A stretch of 43,263 bases of DNA, taken from an actinobacterium SCGC AAA028-A23. Its GTDB lineage: Bacteria; Actinomycetota; Actinomycetes; Nanopelagicales; Nanopelagicaceae. Shown here one piece after another: positions 15,580 to 25,649 of the stretch. The first letter of the stretch is position 1, and each line of letters opens with the position of its first letter. Both the position numbers and the translations under genes were made by a program. The DNA is taken from the NCBI GenBank assembly GCA_000378905.1, contig KB900601.1, positions 1 through 43,263 on the forward strand, given 5' to 3'. The notes beneath the pieces were generated by a model, which was not told the DNA's origin, made no database searches, and saw nothing but the letters and a program-made list of their open reading frames with translations.

Positions 15580-17106
15580 TTAGTTAATAGCTTTTGTACT
15601 TCGAACGCCATTCACTACCCGCTCAATACCGTATGGATTGGCGTTTTGTAGCTCTGCCGGCAATAAATTATCTGGAAAGTTTTGGTAAACAACTGGGCGC
15701 ACAAATCGGTATAAAGCATCTAATCCAACAGAGGTTGTGTGTGATGATGATGCTGGCCATTGCCCACCATGGTTTTGTGCAGCTGTAACAGAAACTGAGG
15801 TTGGAAAACCATTCCAAATTAATCTACCAGCCAATTGAGTTAAGGCCGAGACAAGATCTTTTACATCCTCATTACTTCCGGCATGAACCGCAGATGCAAG
15901 TTGTCCACTCATCGCTTTTGCGATACTTAAATACTGACTAAAATCCGCTCTAATGATTACTGAGGTTGGACCAAAGTGCTCCTCAAGTAAATCATCATGA
16001 TTTTTTACATCCTCCCAATCAACTACAAAAATACTAGGAGTTACGCCGTAACCATCTGGATTTGTTACTCCTGTTAAAACCTTAACTCCCTTTGCTTTGC
16101 TTATTGAAGATATTGCCTCGGTGAATCGGGTTGCAATTCCTTTGTTTAATAGTGGTCCGACTTTTTGCTCTGCAACATGAGATTGCACCTGGGCAATAAA
16201 TTTATCCCCTGCTGAATCTTTTGGAACAATCATTATTCCTGGCTTTGTACAAAACTGACCAGAGCCAAGTAATGCAGAATCCATTGCAGCCTTAGCCAAC
16301 TCTTCTGCTTTTTCAACAAGCGCGCCCGGGGTGAAGAAAACTGGATTTAATGATCCCATTTCAGCAAAAACTGGAATTGGAATCTCTCGCTCTTGCGCTA
16401 ACTTAATTAATAATTTTCCGACTAAACCAGAGCCGGTAAAACCAATTGCAGTAATTTGTGGATCCTTTGCCAACCAATGAGTAATCTCCGGATTAACACC
16501 TTGCACAAGTGCAAAGATTTCCTTTGGCAGCCCTTGTGATTGGATTGCTTTAACAATTGCCTGATACACAAGTTGGCAGGTATTTGGATGTGATGGATGA
16601 GCCTTAACAACTACTGGGCAACCTGCAGCTAATGCTGATGCAGTGTCACCACCTGCAACTGAGAAAGCTAATGGAAAGTTTGATGCTGCAAATATTGATA
16701 CCACACCTAGTGATTGTTGGGATTTGCGAAGATCTGGCCTGGCAACTGGTTGGAAGTTTGCATCTGCTAAATCAATTATTGGTAGCAAGTGTCCACCGGT
16801 TTTAACTAGATCAGCAAAAGCGCGGATTTGAATTACTGTGCGCATCACTTCACCTGTTACTCGTGGAAGTGGAAGTCCGGTCTCTAGATGAGAGATTTCT
16901 GCAAGCTTTTCTTTCTCACTTTCAATTGAATCTGCAATCGCATTTAGAAGAGCTGCTCGTTGAGTTGGAGTTGTTACGGCAAATACTTTCTTAACTTTCT
17001 CCGCAGCTGCAATTGCTGCACTGACCTCTTCAAAAGTATTTTCGTTAATTGGCTGACCAACTGGTTGACCAGTTGCTGGGTTGGTGGCTGTGAAAGTTTT
17101 GCTCAT
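15580..17106 (-). CDS. 2,5-dioxovalerate (2-oxoglutarate semialdehyde) dehydrogenase-type ALDH
   Basis: 508 residues. Aldehyde dehydrogenase with ASNFPLAFSVAGGDTASALA (141-160), VVKAHPSHP (166-174), the cofactor loop FTGSGLVG (223-230), base Glu249 in FAEMGSLNPVF and catalytic Cys286 in GSGQFC. This set is that of the KGSADH subfamily, which oxidises 2-oxoglutarate semialdehyde to 2-oxoglutarate, the last step of non-phosphorylative pentose or hexarate oxidation. It sits beside the aldonate dehydratase and FAH-family enzyme that would supply the substrate. The ATG is preceded by TATAGT with a 6-nt gap and no ribosome site, so a leaderless message is likely. Confidence 0.85.
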   Translation of the reverse strand: MSKTFTATNPATGQPVGQPINENTFEEVSAAIAAAEKVKKVFAVTTPTQRAALLNAIADSIESEKEKLAEISHLETGLPLPRVTGEVMRTVIQIRAFADLVKTGGHLLPIIDLADANFQPVARPDLRKSQQSLGVVSIFAASNFPLAFSVAGGDTASALAAGCPVVVKAHPSHPNTCQLVYQAIVKAIQSQGLPKEIFALVQGVNPEITHWLAKDPQITAIGFTGSGLVGKLLIKLAQEREIPIPVFAEMGSLNPVFFTPGALVEKAEELAKAAMDSALLGSGQFCTKPGIMIVPKDSAGDKFIAQVQSHVAEQKVGPLLNKGIATRFTEAISSISKAKGVKVLTGVTNPDGYGVTPSIFVVDWEDVKNHDDLLEEHFGPTSVIIRADFSQYLSIAKAMSGQLASAVHAGSNEDVKDLVSALTQLAGRLIWNGFPTSVSVTAAQNHGGQWPASSSHTTSVGLDALYRFVRPVVYQNFPDNLLPAELQNANPYGIERVVNGVRSTKAIN

Positions 17107-17112
17107 TTGCTA

Positions 17113-17118
17113 ACTATA
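17113..17118 (-). promoter_or_regulatory. Candidate -10 box, leaderless promoter of the KGSADH-type gene
   Basis: TATAGT (17118 to 17113 on the minus strand) is followed by TAGCAA and then the ATG at 17106. A start site at or next to the ATG would give a leaderless transcript. A -35 is not obvious. Confidence 0.5.
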
Positions 17119-17158
17119 ACTAGAAAGTCGAAAATTAAATATTCTGTGCTAGATAATC

Positions 17159-17482
17159 TCAATATCTAGGAGCATTACGAGTGCGCTCAACCTTGGGTTT
17201 TCTTATATTGCGCTTGCTCCAACAAATATTATGCCAATGCCTTCGTCCACTTTGGTCATGCTCTAACCATGCCACTGTATGGGGCGTTGCCATCGGAATT
17301 ACTTGATCACACCCTGGGCATCGATAGGGCTTATTGGAAGTACTGCCACTAATTTTTCTAACAATAAAAATTCCATCATCATGCTCTTCCAGTGATTCAT
17401 TTGAGGTTGTGATCTCTCGCTCAATATCAGATGGCGCTGCTCTACCGCGGCTGCGCTTTGGCTTACTTTTACGTGGACTCAC
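17159..17482 (-). CDS. Conserved actinobacterial zinc-ribbon-like small protein
   Basis: 107 residues. A basic N-terminus (MSPRKSKPKRSRGRA), an acidic middle, then YRCPGCDQVI, a histidine in PHTVAW and RRHWHNICW, which together give a Cys/His set able to bind zinc (CPGC with H/C near residues 83-87). Proteins with YRCPGCDQ...PHVVAW...RRHWH..CW are widespread in actinobacteria, where databases often label them ATP/GTP-binding without evidence. GTG start at 17480-17482 with GGGAG about 9 nt upstream. Divergent from the ABC exporter. Function unknown; nucleic-acid or ribosome association is only a guess. Confidence 0.75.
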   Translation of the reverse strand: MSPRKSKPKRSRGRAAPSDIEREITTSNESLEEHDDGIFIVRKISGSTSNKPYRCPGCDQVIPMATPHTVAWLEHDQSGRRHWHNICWSKRNIRKPKVERTRNAPRY

Positions 17483-17539
17483 AGGATTATTCTCCCGAAC
17501 AAATTAACTTTTTATTACCAAATAAGGCAAGATGTCGCC

Positions 17540-18397
17540 ATGAGCATCACCCATGCAATTGAGGTAATTGGACTAGTAAAAAAGTATGGCTCAAAGACTG
17601 CCGTTGATGGGATTGATCTAAAGGTTGAGACCGGGGAAATATTTGCCCTACTTGGACCAAATGGTGCAGGCAAAACCACGACTGTTGAAATTCTTGAAGG
17701 ATATCGAAAAGCATCTGGCGGACAGGTAAGAGTTTTGGGTTTTGATCCAGCGACTAAAGGTAGTGCAGGTCAAAGATGGCGAAATCGGATTGGAATCGTC
17801 TTGCAATCAACGACAGATGCTGCAGATTTGTCAGTTATTGAAACTATTTCACATTATGCAAATTATTATGAGAATCCAAGGGATGTGGAACAGGTAATTG
17901 ATGAGGTTGGGCTTAGAGAAAAAATAAATGCTAAAGCTAGAGAATTATCTGGCGGTCAACGTCGACGCTTAGATGTTGCTCTTGGAATAATTGGTTCTCC
18001 AGAGATTTTGTTTTTAGATGAACCCACAACAGGTTTTGATCCTGAAGCTAGAAGATCTTTTTGGGAGTTAATTCGAACCTTAAAAGCAGAGGGTAAAACA
18101 ATCTTGTTAACTACCCACTACCTAGATGAGGCACAGGAACTAGCTGATCGAGTTGGCGTAATTAACAACGGAAAAATCATTGAGATTGGAACACCGCAAA
18201 CACTAGGTGGGCGAAATACCGCGCTAGCAAAAGTCAGCTGGCTTGAAAACGGAAAACAACAAGTCATTGAGACTAAAGATCCAACCACTGAGGTCATTCG
18301 ACTTAATCAAAGATTTAATGGTGAAATCCCAGAGCTTGAGGTTGCACGCCCTAATTTAGAGGAGATCTATCTAAAGATGATCGGGGAGCTTAAATGA
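17540..18397 (+). CDS. ABC-2 type transporter, ATP-binding subunit (DrrA-like)
   Basis: 285 residues. Walker A GPNGAGKTT (Lys45), Q-loop VLQST, signature LSGGQRRRLD, Walker B ILFLDEPTTGFD and H-loop TTHYLDEAQ are all present, followed by the C-terminal extension common in DrrA-type exporter ATPases. It powers the ABC-2 permease encoded next; the two genes overlap by 4 nt (ATGA), so they are translationally coupled. DrrA-type pairs export lipids, antibiotics or polysaccharide precursors; the cargo here is unknown. The short upstream ATG at 17531 stops after three codons and is not the start. Confidence 0.9.
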   Translation: MSITHAIEVIGLVKKYGSKTAVDGIDLKVETGEIFALLGPNGAGKTTTVEILEGYRKASGGQVRVLGFDPATKGSAGQRWRNRIGIVLQSTTDAADLSVIETISHYANYYENPRDVEQVIDEVGLREKINAKARELSGGQRRRLDVALGIIGSPEILFLDEPTTGFDPEARRSFWELIRTLKAEGKTILLTTHYLDEAQELADRVGVINNGKIIEIGTPQTLGGRNTALAKVSWLENGKQQVIETKDPTTEVIRLNQRFNGEIPELEVARPNLEEIYLKMIGELK

Positions 18398-19188
18398 AAT
18401 TTTTAGGTGAAACTCTTCGAATTGGCATATTGCGTAGTGGCCTTGAGTTAAAACAATTTTTAAGACAACGCGAATCTGTGGTTTTCACATTATTTTTTCC
18501 AGTAATTTTGTTATTTATATTTGGAACAGTTTTTAAAGACACTATTGCCCCAGGAGTTACTTTTAGTCAGTATTTCGTTGCTGGCATGATCGCCTCTGGT
18601 TTAGTTAATACTGGCTTTCAACAGTTAGCTATAACTATCCCAATGGAGCGAGATGATGGAACATTAAAGCGATTAAGAGGCACTCCAATGTCAGTCTCCT
18701 CTTACTTTATCGGCAAAGCTTTGTTGGTTACATTTTTAATGATAATTCAAACCGCTCTGCTTTTGTTTTTTGGATCTGTTGTTTTTGATTTGAATCTACC
18801 TACCCAGGCATCGCTTTGGTGGAACTTCACCTGGTTGGTAGTTCTAGGAAGTGCTTGTTCAACAGTTCTTGGAATTGCATTCTCAGTGGTTCCAAAAAGT
18901 GGACGAGGAGCATCAGCGGTCGTCTCTCCAATTGTGATTATTCTGCAATTTTTTAGTGGAGTTTTCTTTGTATTCACCTCACTGCCAAATTGGATGCAAC
19001 AATTTGCTGCAATATTTCCACTAAAGTGGCTTACTCAGGGAATGAGATCTGTTTTCTTACCTGAGGAGTTTGCTACTCAAGAGGTTGCTGGAAATTGGGA
19101 ATTAGGAAAAACTGCTTTGGTAATTTCTGTTTGGCTGGTATTAGGTCTGATCTTTGCAATCAAAAGCTTTAAATGGAGCAGAGAATGA
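18394..19188 (+). CDS. ABC-2 type transporter permease
   Basis: 264 residues with about six hydrophobic segments of the ABC-2 membrane family: a first helix after LRQRESVVFTLFF, a loop containing PMERDDGTLKRLRGTPMS (a family hallmark before helix 3), and a final helix near 240-258. It forms the channel for the ATPase encoded immediately upstream. Its TGA overlaps the start of the secreted-protein gene (ATGA), so the three form one transcription unit; the exporter may act on, or with, that secreted protein's target. Confidence 0.88.
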   Translation: MKFLGETLRIGILRSGLELKQFLRQRESVVFTLFFPVILLFIFGTVFKDTIAPGVTFSQYFVAGMIASGLVNTGFQQLAITIPMERDDGTLKRLRGTPMSVSSYFIGKALLVTFLMIIQTALLLFFGSVVFDLNLPTQASLWWNFTWLVVLGSACSTVLGIAFSVVPKSGRGASAVVSPIVIILQFFSGVFFVFTSLPNWMQQFAAIFPLKWLTQGMRSVFLPEEFATQEVAGNWELGKTALVISVWLVLGLIFAIKSFKWSRE

Positions 19189-19892
19189 GAATTAAATCAG
19201 TAATTGCTTTTGTAATCATTACCTCATTTCTCACCGCACCTACCAATGCAGCAACTCCACCACCAAAACCAAGTAGTAAAGCATCTACTGCACCTTCAGC
19301 ATCAAAAACATCTGCCAGTAAGCCAACAGCTTCTACTACTAAAAAACCTACTAAGAAACCAAGCAAGAAGCCGGTAAAGAAAAAGAAGCCAAAGAAAACT
19401 GCAACACCAATCCCATCACCATCACCAATTTGGCCACCAATTGGTTTCACTGCCAATAAGGGCATTTACGCAAAGATTCCAACAAGTAAAGAGTTGCTAG
19501 GTCTTATCTCTGCAAAGGCAGGACTTGCTGAAACTGTTAAAAAATGTGAATCAAATGCATGTGGTGCAGTAATTGTTGCCGCCGATTACAAATGTGAGTG
19601 GTGGGAGATAAAGTCCACAGTCTTTGGTGTTGACCCATCTGACTCAAGTAAAAAAGTTGCGCTAGGTAGATTACGCACTTTATATGGACCACTATCGCCA
19701 CAAACTTATGCAAACATAATTTTAGTAAGTGATGAGCCATTGTTTGGCCCTTCTGTGATTGATTCAACTACTGGACTATCAGTTCCAGGGGCAGCTCGCA
19801 CAGGTATTTATGTAGGTGGAATCTCTGCGATTTGCCATAAATCTGGTACCAGTGAAAAATATCCAGCAAATATTTATACACCGATTAAGTAA
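19185..19892 (+). CDS. Secreted Lys/Pro-rich protein with unique C-terminal domain
   Basis: 235 residues. ATG at 19185 has GGAG six nt upstream and overlaps the permease stop; an earlier in-frame ATG lacks a ribosome site. The N-terminus is a classical signal peptide (MRIK, hydrophobic core, cleavage around residue 22-23 after PTNA). Next is a roughly 50-residue low-complexity linker of Pro, Ser, Thr, Ala and many Lys, suited to threading through or binding the anionic cell wall. The C-terminal 140 residues form a domain I do not recognise, with four cysteines (in KKCESNACG, YKCEWWE and AICHKSG) that could make two disulfides. Translationally coupled to the ABC exporter. Confidence 0.7.
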   Translation: MRIKSVIAFVIITSFLTAPTNAATPPPKPSSKASTAPSASKTSASKPTASTTKKPTKKPSKKPVKKKKPKKTATPIPSPSPIWPPIGFTANKGIYAKIPTSKELLGLISAKAGLAETVKKCESNACGAVIVAADYKCEWWEIKSTVFGVDPSDSSKKVALGRLRTLYGPLSPQTYANIILVSDEPLFGPSVIDSTTGLSVPGAARTGIYVGGISAICHKSGTSEKYPANIYTPIK

Positions 19893-19911
19893 GTTGATTG
19901 GAGATTAAGTA

Positions 19912-20232
19912 GTGCTAGGCGGCATTAATAATGGGTTGTTTTTAATTTCATTTTCGGGTTTTCTGGTCGTTGGAGTAATGGCAGTGATTTTAAAATGGGC
20001 ATTTTCAGGAAATAAATCAGTGATTGAAAAGGATAAGCGGATTGGCCATGAAGATGAGTACGGTTTGCTTAAAGTTGCTCACTCACCGAAGAATCATATT
20101 GAAGGTGAAATGCTTAGGCAGAAGTTAATCGCAGTTGGAATAAAAGCGACACTTTCTCAAACTAAAGCAGGACCAAAGCTTCTTGTTTTTGAAAAAGATT
20201 TAAAGATTGCCAAGGCAACTTTAAATAGTTAG
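19912..20232 (+). CDS. Membrane-anchored DUF2007-like small protein
   Basis: 106 residues. One hydrophobic N-terminal helix (about 8-30), then a short cytosolic domain: YGLLKVAHSPKNHIEGEMLRQKLIAVGIKA followed by LLVFEKDLKIAKATL. That strand-helix-strand arrangement, sensing inputs from a duplicated or moved terminus, resembles the DUF2007 putative signal-transducing domain, though I cannot confirm it. GTG at 19912 with GGAG about 9 nt upstream. It follows the secreted-protein gene by 19 nt and shares stop bases with the convergent cobalamin adenosyltransferase gene. Confidence 0.6.
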   Translation: MLGGINNGLFLISFSGFLVVGVMAVILKWAFSGNKSVIEKDKRIGHEDEYGLLKVAHSPKNHIEGEMLRQKLIAVGIKATLSQTKAGPKLLVFEKDLKIAKATLNS

Positions 20233-20804
20233 CGGTTTGCTCCTGGTACCCAAAGCTGGTCGCCAATCACTTTATTTGCATCTCTTGCCAACACAAAGAG
20301 TAAATCAGATAGCCGGTTTAGGTATTTAGCAGTAATTGGATTTACGCCACCACCAAAGGAGTGGATTGCATGCCAGGTAGCACGCTCTGCTCTTCTAGTT
20401 ACAGTTCTTGCAACATGTAGTAACGCTGCAGCAGGAGTTCCAGAAGGTAATACAAATGATCGTAATGGTTGCAATCCTTCGTTGAACTTATCAATCTGTT
20501 TTTCTAAGTAATCTATTTGCGATTCTAAAACTCTAAGTGGTTCGTGCTCAGGCTTATCAACTACAGGCGTGCAAAGATCTGCTCCAACATCAAAGAGGTC
20601 ATTTTGAACTCTAATTAACAACTTGATAATTTCGGCATCTTCAATTCCGCCCATTGCTAACACAACACCGATTGATGAGTTCGCTTCATCAACGGTGGCA
20701 TATGCCTCTAGTCGTGGATCATTTTTTGAGGTGCGGCTCATATCCCCGAGTGAGGTTGTGCCATCATCGCCTGTTTTTGTGTATATGCGGGTTAAGTTGA
20801 CCAT
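20229..20804 (-). CDS. PduO-type cob(I)alamin adenosyltransferase
   Basis: 191 residues. The N-terminal ATP-binding motif [12 protein letters not shown] (9-20), DEANSSIG, and the C-terminal RTVTRRAER and [13 protein letters not shown] segments are diagnostic of the PduO/MMAB family. It makes adenosylcobalamin from cob(I)alamin and ATP for B12-dependent mutases, lyases or class II ribonucleotide reductase. The gene being divergent from murA matches the mycobacterial order. ATG at 20804; a TAGGGT -10 candidate ends 6 nt upstream (20816 to 20811), though GAGG could also serve as a ribosome site. Confidence 0.9.
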   Translation of the reverse strand: MVNLTRIYTKTGDDGTTSLGDMSRTSKNDPRLEAYATVDEANSSIGVVLAMGGIEDAEIIKLLIRVQNDLFDVGADLCTPVVDKPEHEPLRVLESQIDYLEKQIDKFNEGLQPLRSFVLPSGTPAAALLHVARTVTRRAERATWHAIHSFGGGVNPITAKYLNRLSDLLFVLARDANKVIGDQLWVPGANR

Positions 20805-20827
20805 GACCTCACCCTACCTCAAGCAAT

Positions 20828-20833
20828 TACAAT
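20828..20833 (+). promoter_or_regulatory. Candidate -10 box upstream of murA
   Basis: TACAAT ends 8 nt before the murA ATG (20842). Transcription would begin within a few bases of the start codon. GGGGA at 20834-20838 may still act as a ribosome site if the leader is longer. No consensus -35 at the expected spacing. Confidence 0.35.
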
Positions 20834-20841
20834 GGGGAATT

Positions 20842-22098
20842 ATGGAGCGCTTAAGGGTAGTTGGAGGGGCCAGATTACTTGGCACTGTCCGAGTAAGTGG
20901 TGCAAAAAACTCTGCACTTAAGTTAATGGCATCTACTTTGCTTGCCCCTGGAAAATCAGTAATTACAAATCTTCCTGCAATTGCAGATGTTGAGTATATG
21001 GCTGAATTATTAACCCGGTTAGGTTGCAAAGTTGAAATAGATCGGCAGCTAAGCCAAGTAAGCATTGATGTTCCAGTTGAACTTGGACATCGGGCAGATT
21101 ATGACATGGTTAGAAAAATGAGAGCCTCGATAAATGTTTTAGGTCCATTAATTACCCGAGCATTACTTGCTGAGGTTGCACTTCCTGGTGGAGACGCTAT
21201 TGGTTCACGCGGTTTAGATTTTCATATTAATGGCCTGACTGAGATGGGTGCTGAGATTTATTCAGAGCATGGTTTTGTAATTGCAAAAGCACCAAATGGA
21301 TTAAAAGGGGCCAACATCACTCTTGAGTTTCCAAGTGTTGGAGCAACTGAAAACATTATGACCGCTGCAACACTGGCAAAAGGTAAGACTGTTATTGATA
21401 ATGCAGCACGTGAACCAGATGTTGTAGATCTTGGAGAATTCTTAATTTCAATGGGTGCAAAGATTTCAGGACTTGGCTCTCACACCATTACCATCGAAGG
21501 CGTAAGTTCATTAAAACCTGCAACCCATGCAACATTGGCCGATCGAATTGTTACCGGAACTTGGGCATTTGCAGCTGCTATGACTCAAGGGGATATAACT
21601 ATTGAAAATGGTAGAGCCGATCACCTAGAGCTTCCACTTGATAAGTTAGTTGAGGCAGGTGCAGTAGTTACCACAACACCAAATGGTTTTAGAGTGAAGA
21701 TGGATAAAAGACCAATTGCAGTTGATGTTGCAACACTTCCCTATCCAGGTTTTCCAACAGATTTACAACCAATGGTGATCGCACTTAACGCAATTGCTGA
21801 AGGAACCTCAGTGGTAACTGAAAATGTCTTTGAAGGAAGATTTATGTTTGTAAATGAATTAATGCGTCTTGGGGCAAAGATTCAAGTAGATGGCCACCAT
21901 GCAGCAATTACTGGCATTAAACAATTATCTTCTGCCCCAGTTGCTGCCACCGATATTCGAGCTGGTGCAGGGCTTGTTCTGGCTGCGCTGGTAAGTGATG
22001 GCGTAACAATAATTGAAGATGCTTTCCATATCGATCGCGGCTATCCAGATCTTCCTTCCCAACTACAATCTTTAGGTGCAGATGTCAGCCGAGTTTAA
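20842..22098 (+). CDS. murA: UDP-N-acetylglucosamine 1-carboxyvinyltransferase (MurA), Asp-type active site
   Basis: 418 residues, the standard MurA length when read from ATG 20842 (MERLRVVGG); the frame is open further upstream but that part is antisense to the cobalamin enzyme. It transfers enolpyruvate from PEP to UDP-GlcNAc, the first committed step of peptidoglycan synthesis. SGAKNSALK (Lys22-Asn23 bind substrate) and [10 protein letters not shown] are canonical. The mobile loop reads [10 protein letters not shown], so the usual catalytic cysteine (Cys115 in E. coli) is Asp118. Mycobacteria and chlamydiae also have Asp here, which makes the enzyme insensitive to fosfomycin. The gene end overlaps glpX by 17 nt. 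Confidence 0.95.
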   Translation: MERLRVVGGARLLGTVRVSGAKNSALKLMASTLLAPGKSVITNLPAIADVEYMAELLTRLGCKVEIDRQLSQVSIDVPVELGHRADYDMVRKMRASINVLGPLITRALLAEVALPGGDAIGSRGLDFHINGLTEMGAEIYSEHGFVIAKAPNGLKGANITLEFPSVGATENIMTAATLAKGKTVIDNAAREPDVVDLGEFLISMGAKISGLGSHTITIEGVSSLKPATHATLADRIVTGTWAFAAAMTQGDITIENGRADHLELPLDKLVEAGAVVTTTPNGFRVKMDKRPIAVDVATLPYPGFPTDLQPMVIALNAIAEGTSVVTENVFEGRFMFVNELMRLGAKIQVDGHHAAITGIKQLSSAPVAATDIRAGAGLVLAALVSDGVTIIEDAFHIDRGYPDLPSQLQSLGADVSRV

Positions 22099-23044
22099 TT
22101 TTCCAGATCGAAACCTAGCCCTTGAGTTAGTACGAGTAACTGAAACCGCTGCGATTGCTGCCTCTGCTTGGGTAGGCCGTGGTGATAAAGATTCTGCAGA
22201 TGCTGCAGCAGTTACTGCAATGCGAAAAATGATAAACACAGTTGATATGTCCGGTGTAATTGTTATTGGTGAAGGTGAAAAAGATAATGCGCCGATGCTC
22301 CACAATGGTGAAGAGGTTGGCAATGGCAGTGGACCAGCATGTGATGTAGCGGTAGATCCAATTGATGGAACAACTCTTACCTCAAATGGATTAAATGGCG
22401 CAGTGAGCGTGATTGCGCTTGCACCTCGTGGCACGATGTTTGATCCAAAGGGTGCTTTTTATATGAACAAGATTGTTACTGGCCCGGAAGCAGCATCGGT
22501 TATTGATATCTCAGCTCCTGCTGGAGAAAATGTTAGAAGAGTTGCAAAAGCAAAAGGTGTAGATATCTCAGACATTACTGTGATCGTGCTTGATCGACCA
22601 AGACATGCACAGTTGTTAAAAGATTTACGACAAGCTGGTGCGCGAATCAGATTGATTAGAGATGGTGATGTGGCAGCTGCAATTGAGACCGCACGCTTTG
22701 GAACCGGAATTGATATTTTGATGGGAATTGGTGGCACTCCAGAAGGTGTTGTTACCGCTGCTGCAATGCGAGCATTGGGCGGGGTTATTCAAGGTCAGTT
22801 AATGCCACAAAGTGATAGTGAAAAAGAATCTGCCCAAGCAGCAGGCCATGATCTTTCAAAGATTTACTCCACCAATGATTTAGTTTCATCAGATGATGTT
22901 TTCTTCTCGGCAACTGGTATCACTGATGGTGAATTGTTAAAGGGAGTAAGACACACAGCTTTTGGTGCAATTAGCCATTCATTAGTTGTTAGAGGTCGAT
23001 CAAAAACAGTTCGAATTATCGAAACTGAGCACCGAGAAAATTAA
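22082..23044 (+). CDS. glpX: Class II fructose-1,6-bisphosphatase (GlpX)
   Basis: 320 residues. [11 protein letters not shown] and the metal/phosphate motif VDPIDGTT are signatures of GlpX-type (class II) fructose-1,6-bisphosphatase of the lithium-sensitive phosphatase fold; [10 protein letters not shown] is also typical. It releases phosphate from fructose-1,6-bisphosphate, the gluconeogenic step, which is the usual FBPase type in actinobacteria. I prefer ATG 22082 over a GTG two codons earlier. The start lies inside the murA 3' end (17-nt overlap in another frame), and the stop overlaps that of the convergent atpC. Confidence 0.92.
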   Translation: MSAEFNFPDRNLALELVRVTETAAIAASAWVGRGDKDSADAAAVTAMRKMINTVDMSGVIVIGEGEKDNAPMLHNGEEVGNGSGPACDVAVDPIDGTTLTSNGLNGAVSVIALAPRGTMFDPKGAFYMNKIVTGPEAASVIDISAPAGENVRRVAKAKGVDISDITVIVLDRPRHAQLLKDLRQAGARIRLIRDGDVAAAIETARFGTGIDILMGIGGTPEGVVTAAAMRALGGVIQGQLMPQSDSEKESAQAAGHDLSKIYSTNDLVSSDDVFFSATGITDGELLKGVRHTAFGAISHSLVVRGRSKTVRIIETEHREN

Positions 23045-23298
23045 TTTGTAACTACTTGGGCCTCACCCAAGATTGAAACACGGTTATTTGAAACAGAGAT
23101 AAATCCACCATTAATAACAAATTCATTTACAGAACCATCTGCTGCTTTAATTGAAACAGTTCCATCGGCAAGTACCCCAAGAAGTGGTGCGTGACCTGGC
23201 AGTACGCCAAGATCTCCTTCAAGCGTGCGAGCAGAAACCATCTTTGCTTCACCGCTCCACACCCGCTTCTCTGGGGTAACTACCTCAACTTTTAACAT
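23041..23298 (-). CDS. atpC: ATP synthase F1 epsilon subunit, short form
   Basis: 85 residues, last gene of the atp operon, 3 nt after atp[32 protein letters not shown] and [20 protein letters not shown] are the N-terminal beta-sandwich of the epsilon subunit that contacts gamma and the c-ring. Typical epsilons have 120-140 residues because a two-helix C-terminal domain follows; here the protein stops right after the sandwich. The C-terminal helices inhibit ATP hydrolysis in many bacteria, so this enzyme would lack that form of control. The stop is unambiguous and shared with glpX. Confidence 0.92.
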   Translation of the reverse strand: MLKVEVVTPEKRVWSGEAKMVSARTLEGDLGVLPGHAPLLGVLADGTVSIKAADGSVNEFVINGGFISVSNNRVSILGEAQVVTN

Positions 23299-23301
23299 GA
23301 G

Positions 23302-25631
<2,330 letters not shown>

Positions 25632-25649
25632 TTTGGCTTCTCTCTTTTC

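Noticed and set aside
19169-19465. 98-residue minus-strand ORF, hydrophobic and Gly/Val-rich
   Set aside because: It is the antisense of the Lys/Pro/Thr-rich linker of the secreted protein, whose biased codons produce hydrophobic residues on the other strand.
20623-20841. Upstream extension of the murA frame
   Set aside because: It overlaps the cobalamin adenosyltransferase in antisense and makes MurA longer than the family; ATG 20842 gives the canonical 418 residues.
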